The position numbers and the translations under genes are program-made. 64,000 bases of DNA from Kribbella pratensis (GTDB lineage: Bacteria > Actinomycetota > Actinomycetes > Propionibacteriales > Kribbellaceae): assembly GCF_004365355.1 (NCBI RefSeq), contig NZ_SODP01000001.1, positions 1,991,473-2,055,472 of the forward strand, given 5' to 3'. Of this stretch, positions 1 to 8,490 are shown one piece after another. How positions within the stretch are numbered: the stretch's first letter is position 1; each line of letters opens with the position of its first letter. Below the pieces are notes generated by a model. The model ran no database searches and was not told where the DNA came from. It worked only from the letters and a program-made list of their open reading frames with translations.

Positions 1-1
1 G

Positions 2-1363
2 AAGCGGGTGATGGGACCCGGACTTCTGCTGTTGTTCGTCGTCGGCGACATTCTCGGCACCGGCGTCTATGCGCTGACCGGCAAGGTGGCGGGCGAGGTC
101 GGCGGAGCGGTCTGGCTGCCGTTCCTGTGCGCGTTCGTCGTCGCGATGCTGACCGCGACCAGTTACCTCGAGCTCGTCACGAAGTACCCCAAAGCCGGCG
201 GCGCCGCGGTCTACACGCACAAGGCATTCGGGATCCACTTCCTCACGTTCCTGCTGACGTTCGCGGTGATGTGCTCGGGCCTGACCTCGGCGTCGAGCGC
301 GTCGAAGGCGTTCGCGGCGAACTTCTTCTCGGCCGCGCACATCGACCCCGACCGCGGTGCGGTGCTGATGATCACCGCGCTCGCCTTCATGACGCTGATC
401 GCGCTCGTGAACCTGCGCGGCGTCGGCGAGAGCGTGAAGGCGAACGTCGTACTCACCTGCGTCGAGCTGAGCGGTCTGCTGATCGTGATCGGGATCGGGG
501 CGTGGGCGCTGATCGGCGGCGACGGCGACACGTCGCGGCTGACCGACTTCCATGTGCCGGACGGCGAGTCATCGTTCGGTGCCGTGACGGCGGCGACGGC
601 TCTGGCGTTCTTCGCGATGGTCGGCTTCGAGGACTCGGTGAACATGGCCGAGGAGACCAAGGACCCGGTCAAGATCTTCCCGAAGATGATGCTGATCGGC
701 CTGAGCATCACCGGCGTCATCTACGTGCTGGTCGCGATCTCCGCGGTCGCTCTGGTCTCGCCCGACGAACTCAACAAGGGCGCGACGCCGCTGCTGAAGG
801 TCGTCCAGGCCGGTGCGCCCGGGTTCCCACTCGAGGTGTTCGCGTGGATCACGATGTTCGCGGTCGCGAACTCCGCCCTGATCAACATGCTGATGGCGAG
901 CCGCCTGCTGTACGGGATGTCGCATGAGCGGGTGCTGCCCGGCCCGCTCGGCCGGGTCCTGCGCAAACGGCGTACGCCGTACATCGCGATCCTGTTCACC
1001 ACGCTGCTCGCGTTCGCATTGATCGGGTACGCCGACCTCGCGGCGCTCGGTGGCACGACGGCGTTCCTGCTGCTGTGCGTGTTCGCGATCGTGAACGTCG
1101 CGGTGCTGGTGCTGCGGCGGGACAAGGTCGAGCACAAGCACTTCAACGCACCGACCGCGTTGCCCGTGCTCGGTGTCGTGCTGTGTGTCTATCTGGCCAG
1201 CCCGCTGTCCGGGCGGGACTCGGCGGACTACAAGATCGCCGGCTGGCTGATGCTCGTCGGGGTCGGGCTGTGGGCCATCACCTGGCTGCTGAACAAGTAC
1301 GTGTTCAAGCGGCACGCCGATTTCGATCCGTCGCATCTTGACCCGCAAGGCCCGGTGAACTGA
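2..1363 (+). CDS. APC-family amino acid permease (5' end outside window)
   Basis: Integral membrane transporter of the amino acid-polyamine-organocation superfamily, probably importing an amino acid or amine with protons. The reading frame is open to the left edge (K-R-V precedes the first Met at base 8), so the true start probably lies upstream. Visible are the TM1 region GDILGTGVYALTG, typical of APC proteins, a conserved E-E-T-K-DP motif after TM6 (AEETKDPVKIFP), and about 12 hydrophobic segments over roughly 450 residues. The 3' end overlaps the convergent MFS gene by 59 bases. The substrate cannot be read from the sequence. Confidence 0.9.
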   Translation, partial: KRVMGPGLLLLFVVGDILGTGVYALTGKVAGEVGGAVWLPFLCAFVVAMLTATSYLELVTKYPKAGGAAVYTHKAFGIHFLTFLLTFAVMCSGLTSASSASKAFAANFFSAAHIDPDRGAVLMITALAFMTLIALVNLRGVGESVKANVVLTCVELSGLLIVIGIGAWALIGGDGDTSRLTDFHVPDGESSFGAVTAATALAFFAMVGFEDSVNMAEETKDPVKIFPKMMLIGLSITGVIYVLVAISAVALVSPDELNKGATPLLKVVQAGAPGFPLEVFAWITMFAVANSALINMLMASRLLYGMSHERVLPGPLGRVLRKRRTPYIAILFTTLLAFALIGYADLAALGGTTAFLLLCVFAIVNVAVLVLRRDKVEHKHFNAPTALPVLGVVLCVYLASPLSGRDSADYKIAGWLMLVGVGLWAITWLLNKYVFKRHADFDPSHLDPQGPVN

Positions 1364-2504
1364 CCGGCCCGAACGCCGCGAGCAGCACCGTCGCAAGGGC
1401 CGTGAGCCCGGTGGCGACGGCGATCCAGCCGAGTGCCGGGTAGCCCGCGCCGGCATCGATCGCCAGACCGCCGAGCCACGGCCCGACTGTGATGCCGACG
1501 TTGAACGCGGAGAAGTTGGTTGCGGTCGCCAACGTCGGCGCGTCGCCGGCGAGGCTGAACACGCGGGCGTTCAGCGCTGGGTTGGCGGCGAAGCCGAAGC
1601 CGCCCAGCAGTGCGACGGCGGTGATCGCTGGGGCCGGGTCGGAGGCGGTCATCGCGAGGACGCCTGACAGGACCACGAGTCCGGTGATGCTGATGAACAA
1701 GGTGCGGAACGGGAGGGCGTCGGCGAATCGTCCGCCCGAGCTGATCCCGACGAATGATCCGAGCCCGTAGAGAGCGAGTACGCCCGGGACGGCGCCCGAG
1801 GCCAGGCCGGTCGTCGCTATCAGCAGCGGGGCCAGGTAGCTGAAGACGACGAGGATCGTCGCTGTGACGAGGGCCGTCGTGGCGAAGGCGAGCCACAAGC
1901 GGGCGTTGACGAGGACTCGCAGCTCGTCGCCGAGTCGTGGCGCGGTTGCCGGATCGGGCCGATCGCCGGGGACCGTTGCCAGGACGCCCGACATGGCCAA
2001 GGTGCAGAGGATGGCGACGGTCCAGAAGGCGGAGCGCCAGCCGAGGTGCTGGCCGAGGACGGTGCCGAGCGGGAGGCCGAGAATGATCGCGACGGTGAGG
2101 CCGCCGGTGACGATGCTCATCGCGCGGGCTCGGCGTGCGGTGTCGACCAGCGCCATCACGGTGACAGCGGCAACCGACCAGAATCCCGCGTACACGAAGG
2201 CGCCGACGATACGAGTGACGAGCAGGACGGTGTAGCTCGGCGTCAGGGCACCGGCCACGTGGGACAAGACGAACACGGCCAGGAACACGAGCAACGCCGT
2301 ACGACGGGACCAGGTCAGCGTGACGACGGCGAGAACCGGTGCGCCGACCAGCATGCCGAGCGCGAACGCGGAGATCAGCAGTCCGGCCTGGGGGATCGTC
2401 ACCTGCAGATCGGCCGACAGCTCCGGCAACAGGCCGGCGAGCATCAGTTCGGACGTCCCCTGCGCGAAGATGCTCAGACCAAGGACATACACAGCAATTG
2501 GCAT
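1305..2504 (-). CDS. MFS transporter, Cmx/CmrA-like drug efflux type
   Basis: A 399-residue major facilitator with 12 predicted membrane segments of the DHA1 drug:H+ antiporter type. The N-terminus (GTSELMLAGLLPELSADL) and the TM4-5 region (GLPLGTVLGQHLGWRSAFW) are the patterns seen in chloramphenicol-efflux-like and arabinose-efflux-like MFS proteins of actinomycetes. The ATG is preceded by a GGGGGAA ribosome site. The gene converges on the permease and shares 59 bases of 3' end with it. Family assignment is firm; the drug substrate is inference. Confidence 0.88.
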   Translation of the reverse strand: MPIAVYVLGLSIFAQGTSELMLAGLLPELSADLQVTIPQAGLLISAFALGMLVGAPVLAVVTLTWSRRTALLVFLAVFVLSHVAGALTPSYTVLLVTRIVGAFVYAGFWSVAAVTVMALVDTARRARAMSIVTGGLTVAIILGLPLGTVLGQHLGWRSAFWTVAILCTLAMSGVLATVPGDRPDPATAPRLGDELRVLVNARLWLAFATTALVTATILVVFSYLAPLLIATTGLASGAVPGVLALYGLGSFVGISSGGRFADALPFRTLFISITGLVVLSGVLAMTASDPAPAITAVALLGGFGFAANPALNARVFSLAGDAPTLATATNFSAFNVGITVGPWLGGLAIDAGAGYPALGWIAVATGLTALATVLLAAFGPVSSPGLAGQDATDRNRRAA

Positions 2505-2613
2505 CGTTCCCCCTCACCCGACGAGTGCCACTGGGAGTATCTCAGAGATCACTGTCCGCTGTCGCCGCGCCTGTCATAAGCTGAGACTTGAGGGAGTACG
2601 GCATGGTTGAGAT

Positions 2614-3219
2614 ATGAGCTCGCATACTCCGGCGAAACGCTCCGGGCGGAGTGTGGACACCGCCAAGATCGGCGGCGGGTTCAAGCTGCTCGCGGCGCTG
2701 CTCGGCCTGATGTGGCTGAGCGAGGTCATCGACAGCGCGACCAACGGCTCACTCGATCAGTACGGGATCATTTCCCGCGAGCCGCGCGGTCTGGTCGGCA
2801 TCCTGACCGCGCCGTTCCTGCACCTCGGGTTCGGCCATCTGATCTCGAACACGCTGCCGCTGGTCACGCTCGGTGCGATCATCGCGATCAGCGGCGCGAC
2901 CCGGCTCTTCCAGGTGACCGCGATCGTGACGGTGCTCGGCGGGTTCGGCACCTGGCTGATCTCACCGCCGAACACGATCACGATCGGCGCGAGCGGGCTG
3001 GTCTTCGGGTACGCGTCGTACCTGATCGTGCGGGGGCTGTTCAACCGGCGGCTCGGCCAGGTCGTGATCGGGATCCTCGTGATCATGGTGTGGGGCAGCG
3101 CTCTGCTGACCAGCCTGCTGCCACAGGACGGGATCTCCTGGCAGGGTCACCTGTGCGGCGCCATCGCCGGTCTGCTCGCGGCGTGGGTGCTGGCCGACGA
3201 CAAGCGCCGCGTCAAATAA
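2614..3219 (+). CDS. Rhomboid family intramembrane serine protease
   Basis: A 201-residue polytopic protein that should cleave transmembrane helices of other proteins within the membrane. The catalytic dyad is visible: Ser127 in TIGASGLVFGY (GxSG box) and His179 in WQGHLCGAIAG in the last helix. The HLGFGHLISN segment (His70, His75, Asn79) is the usual oxyanion/L1-helix motif. Six hydrophobic segments follow a short basic N-terminus. The 3' end overlaps the convergent dehydratase gene by 8 bases. The nearest purine-rich ribosome-site candidate (agggag, 2591-2596) is somewhat far from the ATG. Substrate unknown. Confidence 0.92.
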   Translation: MSSHTPAKRSGRSVDTAKIGGGFKLLAALLGLMWLSEVIDSATNGSLDQYGIISREPRGLVGILTAPFLHLGFGHLISNTLPLVTLGAIIAISGATRLFQVTAIVTVLGGFGTWLISPPNTITIGASGLVFGYASYLIVRGLFNRRLGQVVIGILVIMVWGSALLTSLLPQDGISWQGHLCGAIAGLLAAWVLADDKRRVK

Positions 3220-4132
3220 GCGTGCCGGGATCCGTGTTCGAACCGCAGACGACTACCACGACCCGCTCGCCGGCTGCCGGTTTGTAGGCGCCGGACGCCA
3301 AGGCGGACCAGGCAACTGCTCCGCCGTGCTCGGTGGCGAGATGGTATTCGTGCCAGAGCTGTTTGCGGGCGGCAACGATCGCGTCGTCCTCCACGAGGAC
3401 GGACTGCACGTGATGGGCCTGGACCGCGGCGTGGGCGAGGTCGCCCAGGCGGCGGGCGCCGAGCGAGTCGGCTGCGACGCCGGCGACCGGGCCGTCGGCC
3501 GGCCGGCCTGCCTCGAGAGCACGATGCATGGTGGGGGCCAGGACCGGCTCTACGCCCACGACCTGCGCGTTGTCGCCGATCGCGGTCGCGATGCCGGCGA
3601 TCAGGCCGCCACCACCTACGGCGACCAGCACGGTGTCGAACATGCCGGCCTGTTCGAGGAGCTCGAGGCCGACGGTGCCCTGGCCGGCGACGACCTCCGG
3701 CTGGTCGTAGGCATGAACAAGCAGTGCGCCCGACTCTTCCTGTGCCGCAAGGGCTGCCTGGTACGCCTCGGCGTACTCGCTGCCGACCTGTACGACGTCC
3801 GCGTCGAGCGTCCGCAGCTTGCCGAGCTTCGCGGCCGGGGTGGTCTCGGGGACGAAGATCCGCGCCGGTACGCCGAGCTCCCGGGCCGCGTACGCCGCCG
3901 CAAGCCCGTGGTTGCCGCCCGACGCGGCGACGATGCCCTGACCGGTCAGCTCGCCGCTGTCCTTGGCGCTCAGGAGCCGGTTGAACGCGCCGCGCGGCTT
4001 GAACGAGCCGGTGTGCTGGAGCAGTTCGAGCTTGAACGTGAGGCCCGGCGCGACCTCGATCACCGGCGTACGGCGGACCCGCCCTGCGATCCGCTCCGCG
4101 GCCTGCCGCACGTCATCGACACTTACCGTCAT
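3212..4132 (-). CDS. Threonine/serine dehydratase-like PLP enzyme
   Basis: A 306-residue fold-type II pyridoxal-phosphate enzyme, probably a serine/threonine ammonia-lyase giving 2-oxoacid plus ammonia. The Schiff-base lysine is Lys45 in TGSFKPRGAFN, the substrate loop is SGGNHG (71-76), and the phosphate-binding glycine loop is GGGGLIAG. It lacks a C-terminal ACT regulatory domain, so it is the short catabolic type rather than feedback-regulated IlvA. It is divergent from the propionyl-CoA synthetase gene with about 50 bases between. Threonine breakdown yields 2-oxobutyrate and then propionyl-CoA, so a metabolic link is possible but is inference. Confidence 0.85.
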   Translation of the reverse strand: MTVSVDDVRQAAERIAGRVRRTPVIEVAPGLTFKLELLQHTGSFKPRGAFNRLLSAKDSGELTGQGIVAASGGNHGLAAAYAARELGVPARIFVPETTPAAKLGKLRTLDADVVQVGSEYAEAYQAALAAQEESGALLVHAYDQPEVVAGQGTVGLELLEQAGMFDTVLVAVGGGGLIAGIATAIGDNAQVVGVEPVLAPTMHRALEAGRPADGPVAGVAADSLGARRLGDLAHAAVQAHHVQSVLVEDDAIVAARKQLWHEYHLATEHGGAVAWSALASGAYKPAAGERVVVVVCGSNTDPGTLI

Positions 4133-4181
4133 GCCCCAACCCTGCCACGATGGGAGGAAGTCGACTGACGGAGGCTATCGA

Positions 4182-6077
4182 ATGGGCGCGTACGACGAGA
4201 GCTACCGGCGGAGCCTGGACGACCCGCACGGGTTCTGGCTGGATGCGGCGGAGGCGATCTCCTGGACGCGTCCACCGACCCGCGCGATCGACGCCACCGA
4301 TGGCCCGATCTACCGCTGGTATCCCGACGGCGTGCTCAACACGTCGTACAACGCCCTGGACCGCCACGTAGAAGCAGGTCACGGCGACCGGACGGCCCTC
4401 ATCTACGACTCGCCGGTCACCGGCACCGGCGCGACCTTCACGTACGCCGAGCTGCGCGACGAGGTCGCTCGATTCGCGGGCGCGCTGGCATCCCTCGGAG
4501 TCGGCAAAGGTGACCGGGTCATCGTTTACATGCCGATGGTCCCGGAAGCAGTCGTGGCCATGCTCGCGTGCGCCCGGCTCGGCGCAATCCATTCGGTGGT
4601 GTTCGGCGGCTTCGCCCCGCGCGAGCTGGCCGCCCGCATCGACGACGCAACGCCGAAGGTCATCGTCGCGGCCTCCTGCGGCATCGAGCCGACACGGGTC
4701 GTCGAGTACAAACCGATCATCGACGAGGCCCTCCGGATCTCCCAGCACCAGCCCGAGCACACCGTCGTCCTCCAGCGCCCACAGGCCGAGGCCACGCTGG
4801 GCGAGCACGACCTCGACTGGACCGACCTCACCGCGAAGGCCGAGCCCGCCGATCCGGTCCCGGTCGACGCGACCGACCCGCTCTACATCCTCTACACCTC
4901 CGGTACGACGGGGAAGCCGAAAGGCGTCGTCCGCGACAACGGAGGCCACGCCGTCGCACTCGCCTGGACGATGCGCAACGTGTACGACATCGGCCCGGGC
5001 GATGTCTGGTGGACCGCCTCCGACGTCGGTTGGGTCGTCGGCCACTCGTACATCGTCTACGCTCCGCTCCTCGTCGGCGCGACCACCGTCCTCTACGAGG
5101 GCAAGCCGGTCGGTACGCCGGATGCCGGCGCGTTCTGGCGGGTGATCTCCGAGCACGGCGTGAAGGCCCTGTTCACCGCCCCGACCGCGATCCGCGCGAT
5201 CAAGAAGGTCGACCCGGAGGCGGCCGAGCTGGCGAAGTACCCGATGGAGAGCTTCCGGACGTTGTTCCTGGCGGGGGAGCGGCTCGACCCGGAGACGTAC
5301 CACTGGGCGCACGAGCACCTCGGCGTACCGGTCGTGGACCACTGGTGGCAGACCGAGACCGGCTGGCCGATCGCGGCCAACCCGCGCGGGCTGGAGCCAC
5401 TGCCGACCAAGCCGGGCTCGGCGACCGTGCCGATGCCGGGCTGGAACGTGCAGATCCTCGATGCGTACGGCAAGGAACTGCTGCCGCAGCAGGAGGGCGC
5501 GATCGCGATCAAGCTGCCGCTGCCGCCGGGCGCGTTGCCGACGCTGTGGGGCGACGACCAGCGCTACATCGACAGCTACCTCAAGGAGTACGACGGCTAC
5601 TACCTGACCGGCGACGGCGGGTTCATCGACGAGGATGGGTACATCTTCGTGATGGGCCGCACCGACGACGTGATCAACGTTGCCGGTCACCGGTTGTCGA
5701 CCGGTTCGATCGAGGCGGTCGTCGCGGCGAACGCTGCCGTGGCGGAGTGCGCGGTGATCGGCGTACACGATCCGTTGAAGGGGCAGTTGCCGCGAGCGCT
5801 CGTCGTACTGAAGGCCGGCGCCTCGGTGAGCGAGGAGACGCTGCGCGACGAGCTGGTGGCCGCCGTACGCCGGGAGATCGGGCCGGTGGCGGCGTTCCGG
5901 GACGTGTCGATCGTGGACGCGTTGCCGAAGACCCGCTCGGGCAAGATCCTGCGCCGGACCATGCGCGGGATCGCCGACGGGCGGGACGAGCCGGTGCCGT
6001 CGACGATCGAGGATCCCGGAGTACTCGACGCCCTACGCCCCGTGCTGCGTCCGGTCTTGGGCAGCCAGGAAGGCTAG
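4182..6077 (+). CDS. prpE: Propionyl-CoA synthetase (acyl-CoA synthetase, PrpE type)
   Basis: ATP-dependent ligase activating a short-chain acid, most likely propionate, to its CoA thioester. The 631-residue length and N-terminus (short ACAS_N domain, YRRSLDDPHGFW) fit PrpE better than the longer AcsA. The AMP-binding P-loop YTSGTTGKPKG lies near residues 237-248. Further motifs are WWQTETGWP, the hinge region YYLTGDGG, and the C-terminal TRSGKILRR whose lysine (about 588) is catalytic and acetylatable. ATG 4182 was chosen because gacggagg sits 7 bases upstream; the frame is open further upstream but only over the shadow of the dehydratase gene. The 3' end overlaps the next gene by 45 bases. 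Confidence 0.88.
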   Translation: MGAYDESYRRSLDDPHGFWLDAAEAISWTRPPTRAIDATDGPIYRWYPDGVLNTSYNALDRHVEAGHGDRTALIYDSPVTGTGATFTYAELRDEVARFAGALASLGVGKGDRVIVYMPMVPEAVVAMLACARLGAIHSVVFGGFAPRELAARIDDATPKVIVAASCGIEPTRVVEYKPIIDEALRISQHQPEHTVVLQRPQAEATLGEHDLDWTDLTAKAEPADPVPVDATDPLYILYTSGTTGKPKGVVRDNGGHAVALAWTMRNVYDIGPGDVWWTASDVGWVVGHSYIVYAPLLVGATTVLYEGKPVGTPDAGAFWRVISEHGVKALFTAPTAIRAIKKVDPEAAELAKYPMESFRTLFLAGERLDPETYHWAHEHLGVPVVDHWWQTETGWPIAANPRGLEPLPTKPGSATVPMPGWNVQILDAYGKELLPQQEGAIAIKLPLPPGALPTLWGDDQRYIDSYLKEYDGYYLTGDGGFIDEDGYIFVMGRTDDVINVAGHRLSTGSIEAVVAANAAVAECAVIGVHDPLKGQLPRALVVLKAGASVSEETLRDELVAAVRREIGPVAAFRDVSIVDALPKTRSGKILRRTMRGIADGRDEPVPSTIEDPGVLDALRPVLRPVLGSQEG

Positions 6078-6824
6078 GACGGCCGGACTCGCGACCGACC
6101 GGAACTCGTGGAAGTAGGCGTGCCGAGCGCCTTCGATCAGCTCGACGCGCGCTCCCGGGATGCGGTCGGCGAGGAGTTGCGCGTTGGCAGCCGGACTGAA
6201 GATGTCGTCGGAGCCGTGCAGGATGAGGGTCGGCGCTGTGATGCTCGGGAGGCCGTCCCACGCCTCGTGCCTGTTGCTGGCAACCAGGTGCCGGCCCTTG
6301 GCGTACGACGGCATGGACGTGTCACCGAGCACGTAATACGGGCCGGGGTTCTGCGCGAGCCAACCGGGCGTGTACATCAGCTCGAGCAGCACCCGATCGG
6401 TCCGCGCCGGATCGGCCAGCGCCTTCCGGATCTCCTGGCTCCGCTCGTACCCGTGGGCCGCTCCGGGTGACGTGCACCCGAGGACGAGCGCGTCGATCCG
6501 CTCCGGATGGTCGATCGCGAGCCACTGAGCGACCCGTCCGCCCATCGAGGTGCCGTAAATGTTCGCGCTGTTCAGTCCGAGGTCGTCCAGCACAGCCACC
6601 ACGTCCTGCGCGAAGCCGCGGGTGCTGTACACCTCGTCCGGCTTGTCGCTGGCTCCTGTCCCGCGCCAGTCCAGGGTGACTGTCCGGTGCCCCTCGAAGT
6701 CGGAGCGGATCGGATCCCAGCAGGTGTGGTTGTTCGACTGGCCGGCCAGCAACACAAGTGGTTGCCCCTCACCCCGAACCTGATAAGCGATCCGCGTCCC
6801 GTCGATGGTTGCTGCGTGCGGCAC
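6033..6824 (-). CDS. Alpha/beta hydrolase
   Basis: A 263-residue cytoplasmic alpha/beta-fold hydrolase. The triad is readable: nucleophile Ser93 in YGTSMGGRVAQ, an acid in HGSDDIF (about 206-207) and His235 in EGARHAYFHE. The segment LDWRGTGASDKP is the usual oxyanion-side loop of this fold. It resembles the large group of esterase or lactonase-like proteins and gives no substrate clue. It is convergent with prpE (45-base overlap) and divergent from the NAD(P)-binding protein at 6842, with only 17 bases between the two starts. Confidence 0.85.
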   Translation of the reverse strand: MPHAATIDGTRIAYQVRGEGQPLVLLAGQSNNHTCWDPIRSDFEGHRTVTLDWRGTGASDKPDEVYSTRGFAQDVVAVLDDLGLNSANIYGTSMGGRVAQWLAIDHPERIDALVLGCTSPGAAHGYERSQEIRKALADPARTDRVLLELMYTPGWLAQNPGPYYVLGDTSMPSYAKGRHLVASNRHEAWDGLPSITAPTLILHGSDDIFSPAANAQLLADRIPGARVELIEGARHAYFHEFRSVASPAVLAFLAAQDRTQHGA

Positions 6825-6841
6825 AGAGATAGTGTGCAGGT

Positions 6842-7492
6842 ATGCGAGTCGTCATTGCAGGTGGACACGGACAGATCGCGCTGCGGCTGACGAAGCTGCT
6901 GAGCGGTGACGGTCACGAGGTGGTCGGGCTGGTACGCAACCCGGATCACGAGGCCGACATCGCGGCCGCCGGCGGTCAGGCCGCCGTACTCGACCTGGAG
7001 CAGGCGGACGCGAGCGCGGTCGCCAAGGTCCTGGCCGGCGCGGACGTCGCGGTCTTCTCGGCCGGCGCCGGTCCGGGCAGTGGGAACGCGCGCAAGGACA
7101 CGGTCGACCGCGGTGCGGCCGTCCTGTTCGCGGACGCGGCCGAGCAAGCCGGCGTACGGCGTCACCTCCAGGTCAGCTCGATGGGCGCGGACCGTGCCGA
7201 CTCGCTGACCGACAACGAGACCTTCACGATCTATCTGAAGGCCAAGTGGGCCGCCGAGCAGGACCTGCGGTCCCGCGACCTCGACTGGACCATCCTGCGG
7301 CCGGGCAGTCTGACCAATGATCCCGGCACCGGGAAGGTCTATCTCGCCGACAAGACCGGCAACGGCCGCGTCAGCCGCGACGACGTTGCGCTGGTGCTGG
7401 CCGGACTCTGTGACACCCCGGCCTCGATCGGCCGGACACTCGAGCTCATCGCCGGTGACACGCCGGTCAACGAGGCCCTCGAGTCCCTCTAA
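6842..7492 (+). CDS. NAD(P)H-binding oxidoreductase, atypical SDR (YwnB/NmrA-like)
   Basis: A 216-residue Rossmann protein. The N-terminal dinucleotide motif is VIAGGHGQIALRL, a GxxGxxG variant, followed by the VVGLVRNP turn that commonly reads NADP. The central VSSMGADR segment and a late LDWTILRPGSL motif are typical of atypical SDRs of the NAD(P)-binding/NmrA-like group. These often have unknown reductase or redox-sensing roles. It is followed after 38 bases by an OsmC-family gene, so a shared redox or detoxification role is plausible but is inference. Confidence 0.82.
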   Translation: MRVVIAGGHGQIALRLTKLLSGDGHEVVGLVRNPDHEADIAAAGGQAAVLDLEQADASAVAKVLAGADVAVFSAGAGPGSGNARKDTVDRGAAVLFADAAEQAGVRRHLQVSSMGADRADSLTDNETFTIYLKAKWAAEQDLRSRDLDWTILRPGSLTNDPGTGKVYLADKTGNGRVSRDDVALVLAGLCDTPASIGRTLELIAGDTPVNEALESL

Positions 7493-7530
7493 CGTTGCCA
7501 CAAGCAACAGAATGTGACGGATCAGGGAAG

Positions 7531-7959
7531 ATGGCAGAAACACTGCGCCAGGTGACCTTCGAGCGCGTGGCGAACAGCAGCTACGAGGTGCGCAACGTCC
7601 GCGGCGGCACGATCCGGGTCGGCTCCGGCGGCGCGGACACCGACTTCACCCCGGTCGAGCTGCTGCTGGCCGCGATCGGGACCTGCTCGGCGATCGACGT
7701 CGACATCGTCGTGAGCCGGCGCGCGGAGCCGACCGAGTTCCGGGCGGTCGTGCGCGGGGACAAGGTGCGGGACGCCGACGAGGGCAACCGGATGGACAAC
7801 CTCGCGGTCGAGTTCGTCGTGCACTTCCCCGAGGGCGAGGACGGCGACAAGGCCCGCGAGGCGCTGCCGCGTGCGGTGAAGATGTCGCACGACCGGCTCT
7901 GCACGGTCAGCCGGACGGTCGAGCTCGGCACTCCGATCACGACCACCGTCAACGACTGA
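7531..7959 (+). CDS. OsmC family protein
   Basis: A 142-residue OsmC-fold protein, a family of thiol peroxidases reducing organic hydroperoxides. Two conserved cysteines sit at the family positions: Cys52 in IGTCSAIDVD and Cys124 in DRLCTVSRT. FTPVELLLAAIG is the helix leading to the first cysteine. The start at 7531 (MAETLRQ) was chosen over an in-frame GTG-type start upstream because family members begin there. It lies downstream of the NAD(P)-binding protein on the same strand and just before the repeated MarR operator. Confidence 0.85.
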   Translation: MAETLRQVTFERVANSSYEVRNVRGGTIRVGSGGADTDFTPVELLLAAIGTCSAIDVDIVVSRRAEPTEFRAVVRGDKVRDADEGNRMDNLAVEFVVHFPEGEDGDKAREALPRAVKMSHDRLCTVSRTVELGTPITTTVND

Positions 7960-7990
7960 GGACCTGGCGGCCGCGCGGCGCCTTGGCTGG

Positions 7991-8031
7991 CTCAGATGCA
8001 TCTGTCGCGATGTATCTGAGCTGATGTAGAT
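7991..8031. promoter_or_regulatory. Candidate operator with three phased GATGYATCT-like repeats
   Basis: The 41 bases before the MarR gene contain gatgcatct (7995-8003), gatgtatct (8009-8017) and gatgtagat (8023-8031), spaced exactly 14 bases apart. The first unit lies in a perfect 12-base palindrome, cagatgcatctg (7993-8004). The arms ctcagatgcat (7991-8001) and atgtatctgag (8010-8020) form an inverted repeat with one mismatch. Its position 10 bases before the GTG start suggests autoregulation by the MarR product. Confidence 0.55.
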
Positions 8032-8040
8032 TCCGGGGCT

Positions 8041-8490
8041 GTGAACGGTGTGGAGCTCTTCCTGCTCGGACGGGCGCTGATGAAGATCGGCGAGGACGCG
8101 TTGCCGGAGCCGCCGGATGGAGCGGGGAAGTACGCCGGCAGCGCACGGATGGTGCTGATCGTCGCGAGCGATATCGCCGGGCACCCCGAGAGCGCGGTGG
8201 GGGAGATCGCTGCGCGGACCGGTCTGCCGCAGAGCCAGGTGTCGACCGCGATCGCGCGGCTGAAGGAGGCCGGCTCGGTCATCACGACCATCGACCCCGC
8301 CGACCGACGGCGCGCCCTGGTCAGCCAATCGCCCGACGCCTCGGACCGGTTGGCCCAGGTCCGCGCCACCACGATCGAACCCGCACTCGCCAAGGCTCTC
8401 GGCACCGACGACCCGGCCCGCGTCGCTAAGGTCTCGCACGTCCTCGAGCAGCTCGCTCGCGACCTGCTACCGAACCGGTCAGGCGGCTAG
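8041..8490 (+). CDS. MarR-type winged-helix regulator
   Basis: A 149-residue DNA-binding protein. The recognition helix is GEIAARTGLPQSQVSTAIAR (about residues 53-72). The following IDPADRRRALV strand resembles the MarR wing, where DxRxR residues contact DNA. It starts with GTG at 8041. The immediately upstream repeated palindromes are the obvious candidate operator. The 3' end overlaps the convergent reductase gene by 12 bases. The ligand and the regulated genes beyond itself are not evident. Confidence 0.78.
   Translation: MNGVELFLLGRALMKIGEDALPEPPDGAGKYAGSARMVLIVASDIAGHPESAVGEIAARTGLPQSQVSTAIARLKEAGSVITTIDPADRRRALVSQSPDASDRLAQVRATTIEPALAKALGTDDPARVAKVSHVLEQLARDLLPNRSGG

Noticed and set aside
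4113..5768. A 551-codon open frame on the minus strand opposite the propionyl-CoA synthetase gene.
   Set aside because: It is an antisense shadow of high-GC coding sequence; the product has no family motif, while the plus strand encodes a complete enzyme.
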